A DNA stretch of 64,000 nt, from assembly GCA_963855995.1 (NCBI GenBank), contig OY979720.1, positions 1,428,501 through 1,492,500 of the forward strand, written 5' to 3'. Below are positions 50,133-63,809 of this stretch, one piece after another; the first letter of the stretch is position 1, and every line of letters starts with the position of its first letter. Below the pieces are notes generated by a model, which made no database searches, was not told the origin of the DNA, and saw only the letters and a list, made by a program, of their open reading frames with translations. The DNA is from Muricea muricata. Lineage: Eukaryota > Cnidaria > Anthozoa > Malacalcyonacea > Plexauridae. Position numbers and translations under genes: made by a program.

Positions 50133-53100
50133 ATGGAAATCCCACTGCTGGTTAGCTTGATCGTGTGGTTGTCACTGGGTGATCCGAGTGCTTCAGCTAG
50201 AATAAAGGTGAGTAGCTAGAACACCAAGTTACTTTGATGGCAAATTGTTCAGCAAATGCGAAAAAGACTAAGCTATTACGAAAAGCCAAGCTCGGTTCTT
50301 TCAAGAACTTTTCTTGTATTTTTAACAACATTAGTCAGCAGTAAACCATCACTCGCTTATAGATGTGATCCCAACTTATTTCCGATACTTTTGTAGAAAG
50401 TCAGTCTTAAAGGTTACAACCCTGGAATATGCAATGAAACGAATCATGGCCACTTAATCATGGTCAAAGATCGTCACAACAATGATAAACTGCTCGTTTG
50501 TGCGGAAGAAAAAAGTGCCAGTTATCTCTGGAAAATAACTGATGGTAAAATAGATAAAGTTTTGTAATATATGGTTATGGGTGTTTTACCATAGACTAAA
50601 AAACTCGAATTTTTACTAAAGAAGATATGAAAAAATATGTAACGCGTGAAAAACGCGCGGGATTTATGTGTTCTCTGTCCACTTGTTCCGACTTCTGACC
50701 ATATAATAAAAAGAACATTACACGTTAGCTTGAAGTTATGAATATTATTTTCTCGTGTTGAAAAGTAAACAATATTGTTTTCACCACTCGAAAATGATAT
50801 TCATAACTTCGTGCCACCGTGTAATATCCTCTATGTATTGCTTTGCCACAACAAGATGAGAAAATTGAGAACTAATGATTCTTTATGTTTGAAGGTTCCA
50901 ATCCAACGGGAGAATTTTTTAATCCTGCTTATGACTGTTCGGATGCTCTCAACAAAATCTCCGATGCAAAAGATGGATTTTATTGGATCAAATTAGCTGG
51001 AAAAGTTCCAAACAGGGTATTTCTGTATTGCGAAATGTACCATGTCGCAATTTAGCAATAATAATGTTAATAACTGGCTACGTTTCAGCTGTGGTGTGAC
51101 ATGAGTACTGACGGCGGTGGCTGGGCACTAATTGGTCGTTCAAAAACCGCTGCCATGTGGCGAGTACCATCCAATAATAAAACTGTTGAACCATTTGGCG
51201 AACCTCATTGGTCGAGCTCACTTGGAGATGCTCCAATCCTTGACTTCCGGATTCAAGTAGCGACACAAGAAGATTTCAGTGCAACAAAAGCTCATTGGTA
51301 GGTATAGTCAGTATAGTCTAGTCCTCTTCATAGCCGCATTCCGTGCCGACTAAGCTCTACTCACTGCAGTTTTTGCTGGTGCGTAGGCTGAAAATGCATA
51401 TATATTGCAAGGAATACTAAGAAAATGTTTTGTTTGTCTTCTGCTACATATTTCAAAAGAAAACACTTATTAATGTACTTATTTTAATAAAATTTGAAAA
51501 TTCTCTACACTGGTTGGTTGCCCTAGAAGTGATTATGACACAATGATCACGTGACCTGAGCGCCGTAAGCGGAATTTTCAAAATGGTTACCAGTCGTTTC
51601 GTTTTATCAATTGTTTTGAATATGAAACGTATTTTTGTCATTTTTCACCTGTGTGATTCTACTAAAATAATTATTCACCTCAAGCTCACTGATTATCGGT
51701 GAATAACTTCACCTTCGGCGAATAATTGTTAAATACTCCTAGTTCTATAGATTTGAACAGTGATCGTGCTTTGTGGTTACTGTTACCTGAATACCTGGCC
51801 ATATTAGTTACGATGATGTAACGAACATTCATGATCTGTGTAGGTCATTTAGGTTCCAAAAAGAACGTCCTTTAAACAATCTTTTGATGATTAATGAAGG
51901 TGGATGTGGTAGATTATCACCAGGAATTGGAGATATTTCTTATGTTAAAGATCTTCAGACTGAGGAGATTGTAACAACAAAATTTCGCTGTTCACAGTTC
52001 ACTTCTCGTCATTCAAAATTTGACGGTTATGGTTGGGTAGGTTTGAAAACGATTAAATTTCTCATGTTCTGAGGTTTGCGCAAACAATCATATCGTTATA
52101 GACCTTGAATTAAACCCTATCAGGACTACATGAAATTTAATTTATTGCAGGACATGTTGAACACTTGTTTTGAGCGTCCATGCTCACCTGGTTTTGCATT
52201 TCACGAACACTTTCCAGTTCAAATGGACCATACAGGAGCTTTTGGGTAAACATTTATGTAAATATAAAATTGATAAAAAATACAAATGGATGATCAGCAT
52301 TTTCTGAAGATATAATTTTCAATATGACGGCAAAAACAATGAGCTAATGCTCTATATTTATCCCTTCTTGTTACAGCTATAGTGTGAACGGAAATACTAC
52401 TTCAGGAATTACCCAAGACTCGACATCATTTGTTGGCTGTGATAATCGTGATATAGTAAAGTGACAAATGTTTATTCTTTACAATCAGTTGACGTCAAAC
52501 TAATATTATAAAATGATACAAAAATTCACGTCACCTAATGCGGATGATCTTTTAATCGTTCATCTCAAGTAATGAATGATGGGAAAATTAGCCAATCAGG
52601 CCCAATCTTTATGTTCCTAACGTGATAATACGAGATACCTGAAAATCTTAGAAAAGTACATTGCATTGAGTTCTTGGAATGTTCAAAATCAACATAGTCA
52701 TGGCTGGAATAACATGCATGAGAGTGAACCTTATTTTTAAATATTCCTATTTGACCAGGGGCCGGTTGTCCAAAATTGGTGTTTTTTCAAACGATGCTCA
52801 AACATTATAAAATTGAGAATTAATAAAGCAAGACTACATGAAAATATCAAGTTTATTGTAACTTAACCTGACCAAGGTTGTTTTGGAAATCTTTATCCGG
52901 TGGATTGCGTTTTCCCACCTTCAAACAATCTCCCTCAGGTTTTCTTACAGTTGAAATTTAATTTGTGTTACAGTCATGAAATTTACAACAAAAATATTAT
53001 AGATTTTTCTGTTATACATAATGATTTGTACCTCTACAGTGTTGTGGTTGTTTTGGTCCAGTTGGTGGTAAGAAAAATTACTGTGGAGCTGAATGCACAG

Positions 53101-56100
53101 CTAAAAATGGTGGAACTATTGTAAAAAATGTCAACACGTGGTTTTGGGTGAGATCATCTCTACCAAAAAAAGTCTGGAACAAATGTATGGAGTATAAAGT
53201 AACTGTTTCTCCTGGGAAAGAAGTTTGGTACAAGTTGTCTCATGGAAATAATGTTCCAGTCTTGGTTAGTTTTTGCCTTTCTGCTTTTCTTACCAAAAGA
53301 TAAGAAGCATTAATATTGATCAACGTATTATATTGTTAGGTTTAGGATCACTTTTCACTTTTCAGTATGAAAGCAGACCTTAAAGATTAAGATTATTCTC
53401 AACTTATTAACTTATAGTTTCGCATTTTCTTTTTTTTCCATGTAGGGGAGATGCGATCAGAACGAACCTCTTCTGAACGATGGCGTAAGAACATTGATTT
53501 ACATGCGCTAGTTGATTTTAATGTTAACACTGTATCATATAGATTTGTTGAAACAATTCTGTGTGTACACAGTCAGGGAGACAGAGGTACAAAAATACAT
53601 GTTTACCTACCCTATCGAGGGGCAATTTTATGTTGTGTTTATATTGTACGTTTAGGTCTAATAAATATATTTCTGCATGTTGAACGCAATAAAATTTCTT
53701 GTGTTCTCCAGCCAACACGTTTTCCCCTAAATTTTCTACAAAACTATGTTACTGTCAAAGAAGGCGAAATTTATGATTTATTTCTAGGAAAAATTAATTA
53801 TGTCATCAAAAAGTAATAGATACCACACTAGCACCGAGGAAATTGGCACCATTTTAGGACATTTTACCATTAGGGCAACCGTAAAGATGTCTTATATGTT
53901 GTTTTTTATAAGCTTTCTGATAATATAAGTTATTTTTCAAACGAATGAACTTGAAAGTTTGCTTTTTTTGCAGCATAATAGATTTATAATAGAATGAAGA
54001 AAAACGGTTAATCGAAGCTCACGAGATAAATTGAGAATTGTTATATTAGACTTCTAACAGACAATTTAAGAGCAAAATAGATTTGCCCTTGAGAAGGTGA
54101 GCAATATTTTCACTGCCTCCCTCACTAATTTTGCACTGTAGATTGTGGTTGTTCCAGATAGTGCCGCTGCCCAGAAAGTACCGCCTGTGCCAGGAATATT
54201 GGAATATCGTAAGGATACCGAGGAACTTTATGTAAGATCAAATGAAACATGGAATGTGCTTGTTGATGAAAAGAAGGTACACAATGACATTCATGTTAGA
54301 ATACTTGGGGCCGGTTGTATCAAAGGCGTTTAGCTTAAACAGTGGATAAGAGAAATTTAAAAATCACTTTTACATTTAGTACGGAACCGAAATTATGATA
54401 GAATAAATATTTAGTTTTATACATAATTGTGCTTCTCAGGTCAAATAACTTCAGCGACTTTTTTTATACAACATTTAAACTTGTTTTATATTTTTGACTT
54501 ATCCACCGTTCAAGCTAAACGCCTTTGATACAACCGGCCCCTGGAAATGAAATGTGATTTATTGTGAACACTGGAATTCCTTTGATTAAAATGAGCATAA
54601 TAATGATTCGATTTCAAGGAATATAACTGAATGAGTTCAAATTAAAAAGAACTGCAGCTACGATTATGCCATAAATCGATTTGGCATTTTAAAAGGAAAC
54701 AAATTAACAAACTCTCAGTCTTGTGTGATCTACATAGCAGTGAAAAGGACATTAAAGTTATATATTCTTCACTCATTACCAATTAGTTAAAAGAACAACT
54801 CGAGGCACTCAAGACGCTATTGAGAAGTGTTAACAAAACCGTCCATGATCACATCGGATTTGGTAATATTTATACCCTTTGTGTTCTTTTAATTCTACTT
54901 TAGTTTAGAAGGCTCTGAAACACAGCTCAGCACATAAATCTAAGGCTGATTTGATTATAACATATTAATTGTAACGTTACAATAATACAATTGTTGATTT
55001 TTACCACTAACTTGCAAATTGTCTTTGCCAAAACTAAAAAATTTAACCTGGGTGATCCTAGGTTGAAAAGATCGTTAGTCAAAAATATTAAAGCCCAGAC
55101 AACAGCTTTAAATAGAGCCATAACATACTAAAAGCTCGATTAGATACTTTTTAAAATTTGTTCTGTTTAGTATGTTATGGCTGTATTTAAAGCTGTCGTC
55201 TGGGCTTGAATATTTTTGATTAAGCTGAGATTTCCGCCCGGAGTATCTATTGCTATTGTTTTGAAAGATGGTGAGTCTTCGACTCACCGCCTCTGCATGA
55301 AGACAGGCCATCAGCATAGGTTTATTGCAATTTCATTTTTAAATCGTTTTTGAAACAGAAAAAAGTTGTGCAGACCTGTATAAATCTGGAGTGAGGAAAG
55401 ATGGTATTTACGTTATAACTCCTGATAGTCTCGGATCTTTCCACGTCAGATGTGACATGGAAGCAAATGGCGGGGGTTGGACATTATTCCAAAGACGACA
55501 AGACTCAAATATGGATTTCTATCGTGGATGGAAAGATTACAAAACTGGTTTTGGTGATCTTCACGGAAATTTTTGGCTTGGTTTGGACAAAATACATCGT
55601 TTGACAAAATCAGGACAAAATGTTCTAAGAGTGGACTTGACGGATTGGACGGACGATACAGCGTATGCAAAGTATGGTTCGTTTTCTGTGGCGTCTGAGT
55701 CTGACGCTTACAGAATGAATTATGCTAGTTTCTCAGGTAAATATGACAGATATTGATAAATTATTTGACGATATGCAGTGTAAGAAACGAGTTAATATTT
55801 TTTAACTAATTCAATCTTAATTAGTGCAGCTGGAAAGAATATTTACAACCTTGGCGTTCTTACTCTATAGATGGATATAAATTAAATACTATAAGTTTTA
55901 AGAAGAAAAATATTGATACACGTGACATATATTACAGTCAGGTCATATACCTTATTGCAGCTAAGACATTCACTACATCAAAGCGTCATAAATCAAAGAG
56001 TCATCTAATTAACATGCATGCACGGATTACCAGCTACTTTAAAGGTAATTAAATTAACGTGAATCTGATACTTAAGTTAACTCGAGTTGATACTACATGT

Positions 56101-57554
56101 GAACGTAATGCACTAAGAATCTGCACTAGAAGAAACTGACCGATGTTTTAGTTTTGCCTTTATACAGGGTATATAGAAAAACAATCGAACTTTGAAGTGC
56201 TCTAACGAGTTTATTATTTAATCTAGAGAAATCATTCTTTCGCAGTCGAAGCGACCAGGTTTTTAGCTTTCGATTGTCACCATCTTTGTGAAATTTGAAG
56301 AAAAATTGAGCAAATACGAATCAAATGAATATAACGGGTGGAAAACGCATATTTTCACTTCTGAACAAACGTAAACGCCATTAATCATTTACCTGTCACG
56401 AGAAATAATTAACATGACTTATAAGATGCATTAATCTTACTTATAAATAAGTCTACATTTGTAAATTTTAATTCTCAAATCAGATTAAATTTCTACAGAT
56501 TTTAACCAAATTCCTAACGGTGAAAAAATGAGATTTCGACCAGCAATTTTTACCTGATTCGTACTTGCTCAATTTCGCTTCAAATTTTACAACAACGGTG
56601 GCATTCAAAAGCTAAATGCCTGATCTTTCTGACTGTGAAAGAATTATTTCTATACGTTAAATATATATTAAACGCTCTAGAGCACTGCAAAGTGCGATTT
56701 TTTATTCATCCTACATGTAATTTTAACATCAAGGAGTTCGTGTTGTTTTAATAAAATCAGGACCTTCAATTACGATAAGTTAAATTTGTACCAGCTACCG
56801 AATTACCAAAAACATAAATTATCATGAATTAAGTTAACGCGATTAATAAAAGTGCACGTTACATTTGCCATAATATAATTTACTGATAAACTTATACGTG
56901 AATTATAATTATATTTTAAGCAATTATAAATTTAATGTCAAAAATGCACAGAGAATGTAGAGAATAAAATAGTGAAATATACTGAAAACGCTTGGTCACT
57001 GAAAATTAAGTCATGTAGAAATCCTGCGTTTCAAAATTAATCCAACAAAAAATTTAGAGAAATGAAACAGGGATTAGTTGTAAAAAACTCTTAACCACAT
57101 TACAACTATCCATTTTATAGTTAAATAGCAGTTAACTATCAAATGAATGCGCGCTTGGATCACCTTCTCACGAATTGTGAGGAAATTCAACAATTACTTT
57201 TTTCATTCTGAAGTTAAAGGCGCAATATGTACTCCAGACATGTACCTAAAATACCACACTTCGAAATATAATATTTTAAAGAAATTCTATATTTTAGGCA
57301 ATGCTGGTGATTCTTTGTCTCGTCACAACGGCATGAAGTTCTCGACCTACGACAGAGATAATGATCTGACAAGTAGCAACTGTGCTTCGCTCTTTAAAGG
57401 TGCTTGGTGGTACGGGGCCTGTCTCACCTCCAACCTCAATGGTCGTTACCTCAAAGCAGGAGAGAGATCTTATCATGGAATCACCTGGGCCAATTGGAAA
57501 AGCGACAGATCTTTGAAAAAAACTGAGATGAAAATACGTCCTGCTCAATTTTAG
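50133..57554 (+). CDS. Secreted fibrinogen-related protein, copy C
   Basis: Exons: 50133-50207, 50397-50544, 50895-51016, 51089-51297, 51844-52036, 52151-52245, 52377-52455, 53040-53264, 53446-53484, 54142-54276, 54787-54862, 55359-55736, 57298-57554; 676 residues, frame intact. Same architecture as A and B. Exon 12 has its own changes (VITPDSLGSFHVRCDMEANG), closer to copy D than to A or B at the start. The last exon is one codon shorter than in A, and the pocket residues differ again (NDLTSSNC, ASLFKGAWWYGAC, RSYHGITWANW). The usual TATA region upstream was replaced by the truncated LTR, so expression may be lost or driven by the LTR. Introns 10 and 11 carry private MITEs. Confidence 0.86.
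54307..54541. mobile_element. MITE with long TIRs in FReD C intron 10
   Basis: 235 bp. Ends GGGGCCGGTTGTATCAAAGG and its perfect inverse complement CCTTTGATACAACCGGCCCC; the match continues inwards through GCGTTTAGCTT. Absent from the other units. No clear target duplication. Confidence 0.85.
55079..55218. mobile_element. Hairpin MITE in FReD C intron 11
   Basis: 140 bp, almost entirely palindromic: TCAAAAATATT to GCCATAACATACTAAA and back as TTTAGTATGTTATGGC to AATATTTTTGA. Flanked by TTA on both sides (cgTTAg and TTAagc), which would fit a PIF/Harbinger-type 3-bp target. Absent from the other units. Confidence 0.75.
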
Positions 57555-57975
57555 CCTCAGGATTACATCAATAATATATAAACTAGAGAGTTGTATAGAA
57601 CATAACTCATCTCGTATTTCATACTGCCACAAACTGTAACAAACTTCAATGTGCATGCCATATCAAGCTGTTTCATTAGACTATGCAGTATTAAAAATAT
57701 ATAAATATCTGGCTATATTAAAACTTACTGAAAGCTATATTCAATTCATGAAGGTAATCTTTAATAATATTGTTATTTTTAGAACAAATATGCAAAATAT
57801 TAAAATAGCCGGATTTGTTATTAGGTAATTTTTTTTTCTTCACAAATTCATCGAAGAAACCACAATTAAAAACTTTGGCTGTTTAAAAGTTGTTAGAAAT
57901 GTTGGGTTCTTTTCACTGTAAACATGTGGGTTTCCGTAATTCTTAGAAACACAGAAATATCACATGGAAAGTTCA

Positions 57976-58207
57976 TTAATCATAGCGCAAACTGACCAAA
58001 AATCTTCAGCGAACGATGATTTTGCAAAAATTTAGCCCACTCTTCTCATTTTACGTTTAAAACCTCTGCAATAGTGATGTATTTTCAAAAATTTCAGCTG
58101 AACGTGATTCGCAGCAGTTAAATCATCAAAAGAGCCCAAAAACCTGTTATTCAAACAGTGAACGGAAATAAGTGAACAAGTCGATAGCATAGTGTCTAGC
58201 ACTACGC
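57976..58207. other. Junction sequence between units 3 and 4
   Basis: About 230 bases with no counterpart elsewhere in the array. To its left is the 3' flank of gene C, to its right the intron before FReD exon 8. It marks a deletion or rearrangement that removed a tail ORF, a WDR54 fragment and FReD exons 1-7. Confidence 0.6.
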
Positions 58208-58805
58208 GTAGATACAAAAATTCGTGTTACCTAATGCTGATGATCTTGTAATTTTTCATCTCAAGTAATGAATAATAAAGAAATTAGCCAATGCTAATGT
58301 AATTTGCTAATGCAATGACACCAGATACCTGGAAATCTATAAAAACACATGTAGGATTGATTGAGTTCTTGGAATGTTTCAAAATCAATTTAGTCTTGCC
58401 TGGAATAACATATAGGAGAATTAATCTTATTTCTGAAGATTCTGATTTGACCAGGGCCGCTTGTTCAAAGGTGGGTTTTCAACCGGTGTCAGATGCTCAA
58501 AAAACTTTAAAATTGGGAAATAATAAAAAGACAGAAAAGACTACTTTTTCATATCACTCAGCCTGATCAAGGTTGTTTTAGGAAGTTTAAAAAATCTTTA
58601 TCTGGTGAATAGCGCTTTCCCACCTTCAAACAATCTCACTGATTTCATTTCTCCGTCCCCAGGTTTGGCCAGCACAAAGAGAGGTTTTGCTGCTGAGATT
58701 TTATTTGTATTACATCCAATTAATCACCATTCACAAAATTTACATCATAAATATTCAGACTGTTCTGTCATACATTACGATTTTTACATGTCTATTTACC
58801 TACAG

Positions 58806-61800
58806 TGTTGTGGTTGTTTTGGTCCAGTTGGTGGAAAGAAAAATTACTGTGGAGCTGAATGTACAGCTAAAAATGGTGGAACTACTGAAAAAAATGTCTA
58901 CACATGGTTTTGGGTGAGATCATCTCTACCAAAAAAAGTTTGGAACAAATGTATGGAGTATAAAGTAACTGTTTCTCCTGGGAAAGAAGTTTGGTACAAG
59001 TTGTATCATGGAAATAATGTTCCAGTCTTGGTTAGCTTTTACTATTTTGTTATTCTTACACGAAGGTAGAACTATTGACACTGATTAATGAATTACGCTA
59101 TATCATGCATTACGTTTACGACTGCTTTTCACTTTGCAGTTTGGAAGTAGACCATAAAGATTAGGATTATTGTCAACTTTTATGGTCTCACTTTTGTCTT
59201 TTTTACAGGGTCGATGTGATCAGAATGAAACTCTTCTGAACGATGGCGTAAGATATTTATATGTTAAAAAAACTTACACACGCATGAACTGCGATTGGCC
59301 CAAATACAATACAAAATGGGAATGGGATTAAGACAGCCACTAGGACTGTGGGATTTGTGCACTTGCAAGGGATTTAGTCAAAAATTGGGCCAGGAAATGA
59401 GAATATAGCCCCCCCCCCGCATGACCCTGCAAGAAATCTAAATGTTACACAGTCACTGTTCACATTAAAATCAGGTACACGTGTAAAAACGCTGTGTATG
59501 AACCCCAGTGCATGGAAAAATAGGAGATTTCTAATTCCCATTTTACCCCATCACGGCCTTCTTGAAACAGTATGTATTTGCACTACAGATTGTGGTTGTT
59601 CCAGATAGTGCCGCTGCCCAGAAAGTACCGCCTGTGCCAGGAATATTGAAATACCGTAAGGATACAAAGGAGCTTTATGTAAGATCAAATGAAACATGGA
59701 ATGTGATTGTTGATGAAAAGAAGGTAATGACATTCATAGAACTTTTTACCTAGCATTATTACTATAGGTAGATGAGATATCTTGTTACTAGCATACCATG
59801 AAATGAAATGTGATTTATTATGAACACAGGAATTCCTGTCATTAAAATGTCCACAAAAACCATGCAAGCAATATGACTTTGCCATCGATTTGTCATTTAA
59901 AAAAAGACAAATTAACAAACTCCTAGTCTTGTGTGATCTATGCAGCAGCCTAGTAAAAAGAACGAAGTATTAAAATTATATATTCTTCATTCATTACCAT
60001 TTAGTTACATGAACAACTCGAGAAAGGTCTGGCTCAACTGAAGACAATCTTGACATTTGGTAAGACGTTCATGTTCATCGTTTTTCTGTGTTCTTTCAAT
60101 TCAGATAATCCCAGCGCCGAGACTACAAGGTATATGCCCGGGGGATGTTACATACATACATCTGCGCTAGGAAATTTGTCAGAATAGTCAATACTTGAAA
60201 TAAGACTGAATCAGGCTACTGAATATCATTATAGCAATGCATATATTATATTAGTCAGAAAGATTACCTATATGTAAGGAAGGGCTATATTTTGGTTAAG
60301 GTTTAATACATTATTTTTCTCAAAGACAATTGATAAAAAAAGTTCTAAAACATTTACAATCATATATTTTTCTTGAAGTAACAAGTTGTTCAGGTTTGTT
60401 TAAATCTGGAGTGAGGAAAGATGGTGTTTACACTGTAACTCCTGATAGTCTCGGACCTTTCCAAGTCAGATGTGACATGCAAGCAGATGGCGGGGGTTGG
60501 ACATTATTCCAAAGACGACAAGACTCAAGTGTGAATTTCTATCGTGGATGGAAAGATTACAAAACTGGTTTTGGTGACCTTAACGGAAATTTTTGGCTTG
60601 GTTTGGACAAAATACATCGTTTGACAAAATCAGGACAAAATGTTCTAAGAGTTGGCTTGACGGATTGGACGAAAGATACAGCGTATGCAAAGTATGGTTC
60701 GTTTTCTGTAGCGTCTGAGTCTGACGCTTACAGAATGAATTGTGGTAACTTCTCAGGTAAATATGACAGATATTGATAAATTTTACCATATGCAGTGTAA
60801 GAAACGAGTTAATATTTTTTAACTTATTAAATCTTAATTAGTGCAGCTGGAGAGAATATTTACAACCTTGGCGTTCTTACTCTATGGATGGATATAAATT
60901 AAATACTATAAGTTTTAAGGAGAAAAAATTAATGCATGTGACACATATTACAGTCAGTTCACATACCTTATTGCAGCTGAGAAATTCACTATATCAAAGC
61001 GTCATAAATTAAAGAGTAATCTAATTAACATGCATGCACGGATTACCATCTACTTTAAAAGTAATTAAATTAACGTGAATCTGATACTTAAATTAACTCG
61101 AGTTCATACTAAATGTGAACGTAATGCACTAAGAATCTGCGCTAGAAGAAATTCAGATAGTGACAGTAAAGAAATTGACAGATGTTTTAGTTTTGTCTTT
61201 ATACATGGTATATAAAAAATAATCAAACTTTAGAGTGCTCTAACGCGTTTATTATTTAACGTGGAGAAATCATTTTTCGCAGTCAACGAGACCAGGCCTC
61301 AAGCTTTTGATTGTCAACATTTGTGTGAAATTTGAAGAAACATTGAGCAAATACGAATCAAATGAATATAACCAGTCGAAATCGCATATTTTCACTTCTG
61401 AACAAACAAAAACGCCATTAATCATTTACCTGTCACGAGAAACAATTAACATGACTTATAAGATGCATTAATTAATCTTACTTACCTAAGCTAAGATTTG
61501 TAAATATTAATTCTCAAATGAAATTAAACTTCTAAAGATTGTCACTAAATTTCCAACGGTGAAAAAATGCGATTTCGACCGGCAATTTTTATCTGATTCG
61601 TGTTTGCTCAATTTCGCTTCAAATTTTACAACAACGGTGACATTCAAAAGCTAAATGCCTGGTCTTTCCAACTGTGAAAGAATTTTTATATGTTAAATAT
61701 TACGCGCTCTAGAGCACTGCAAAGTACGATTTTTTATACATGCTGCATAACGTAATTTTAACATCAAGGAGTTCGTGTAGTTTCAATAAAATCAAGGCCT

Positions 61801-62609
61801 TTAATTACGATAAATTAAATTTGTATCAAGCTACCGAATCACCGATAACATAAATTATCATGAATTAAATTAACGCGATTAATACAGTGCACGTTACATT
61901 TGCTACAATATAATTTACTGATGAACTTATTCGTGAATTATAATTTTATTTTAAGAAATTATAAATTTAGTGTTATAAATGCACAGAGAATGTAGAACAT
62001 AAAATAATGAAATATACTGAAAACGCTTGGTCAATGAAAATCAAGTAATGCAGAAATCCTGTGTTTCAAAATTAATCTAACAAAGAAATTATAGACATAA
62101 ATGAAACAGGGATTGGTTGTAAAAAACTCTTAACCACATTACAACTATCCATTTTGTAGTTAAATAACAGTTAACTATCAAATGAATGCGTGCTTGGTTC
62201 ACCTTCTCGCGAATTGTGAGGAAATTCAACAATTACTTTTTTCATACAACAGCCTCCTTAAGTTAAAGGCGAAACATGTACCCCTGACACATACCTAAAA
62301 TACCACACTTCGAAATATAATATTTTAAGGAAATTCTATATTTAAGGTAATGCTAGTGATTCTTTGTCTTATCACAACGGCATGAAGTTCTCGACCTACG
62401 ACAGAGATAATGATCAGTGGAGTAGTGTCAACTGCGCTTCGGACAGGAAAGGTGCTTGGTGGTACAAGTCCTGTCACTTCTCCAACCTCAATGGTCGTTA
62501 CCTCAAGGCAGGAGAGATATATGATCAAGGAATCAACTGGTTGCATTGGAAAAACGACTACAGATCTATGAAAAAAACTGAGATGAAAATACGTCCTGCT
62601 CCATTTTAG
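58806..62609 (+). pseudogene. 5'-truncated fibrinogen-related gene, copy D
   Basis: Exons 8-13 only: 58806-59030, 59209-59247, 59589-59723, 60005-60059, 60379-60756, 62347-62609, all in phase and open. There is no signal peptide, no exons 1-7 and no promoter, so on its own it should not make a secreted protein. The coiled-coil exon is shorter and different (LHEQLEKGLAQLKTILTFG), and exon 12 starts VTSCSGLFKSG through another acceptor. The variable exon is one codon longer than in A ([26 protein letters not shown]). It could still be reached by splicing from gene C transcription, or serve as a donor for gene conversion; both are inference. Confidence 0.7.
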
Positions 62610-63809
62610 CCTCAGGATTACATCAGTAATATATAAACTAAAGAGTTGTGTAGAACACAACTCATCTCGTATTTTATTCTGCCAAACTGTAAGCTGTTTC
62701 TTTACACTATGCAATACTAAACATATATATATACATATCTGGCTATATATACACCAAATATTAAAACTTAATAAAGATATTTTCAACTCATCAAGGTAAT
62801 CTCAATATTGTTATTTTTACAACAAACATGCAAAATATTAAAACTGCCGGATTTGCTATTAGGTAATTTTTTTATTTTTTTCTCACACGAAGAAATCACA
62901 TCAAAAAACTTTGGCTGTGCAAAAGTTGTTGGAAATGTTGGCTTCTTTTCACTATAAACATGTGGTTTCCTTTATTCTTAGAAAAACAGAAATATTACAT
63001 GCAGAAACTGATTTTCTGTGTGTCAACTGAATTTTAATTAAAGTGTTGTTGCCTAGTTTATGCCCCAAACAGAGGCGATGATTTTACATTTTAACCGCAT
63101 GCGTGGTAATAAATTTGTATTGTTTATATATAGCGTGATTTTACATTTTATTTACAAAATATTTCAGTTTTCATTATATTACAAAACAAAACTATATTTG
63201 TGTTACAGATTATACCTGGAAAATAAGATTTTAATATATACCTTTTAAAATATTTCTTTTGGAGAGTCATTATAAAGATTTGTAACAACTTTTCCCCCAT
63301 AATTCAGTGCCAAATTTTAAAAATTTCTGATCAGATTAAACTCTAATATATTTGTTTGTTTGATCTCTATCTATTTCTGGAGTAACAACTCAACTAAAGT
63401 GGAACATCCAGTTGCAGTTTAGTTTCAGCGCGGTCAACACAATACAGACTGCTTAAACAGAGAGTACACTGGTTTTATGAATTGATTACATCCTCTTCCC
63501 AAGAGCCTTGCGGTCCTGGGATTGATCATTCCAGAGGTTTCTCAAACATGTCATAGACGAATGAAGTTCTTACTCCAGATATGTTATAGAGTTCAACAAT
63601 CTAGTTGAAACATTTCAACGGTCAGGGTAACATTTTAAGGAAACAGGTTTACATTTCGCGACTGAAAGAAAAATCCACCTCTGAACGTTCCCGCTTTAGG
63701 TCTTTTATCAGGAGCTATCGTGAAGTGCAACAAAACAACATGAGTGTGGTGAGATCTTCAAGTTAGGATGATCTAAATTCTCGTGTGTTTTCAAATGTCT
63801 CCACGAACT

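Larger units (their letters stand above)
46535..57975. repeat. Tandem unit 3, right end deleted
   Basis: Begins with the same WDR54 intron junction, continues through FReD gene C and its 3' flank, then leaves the common sequence near 57975, before the tail ORF. Contains the LTR element and two private MITEs. Confidence 0.8.

Noticed and set aside
59409..59418. Run of C residues
   Set aside because: Simple homopolymer in an intron, prone to sequencing error.
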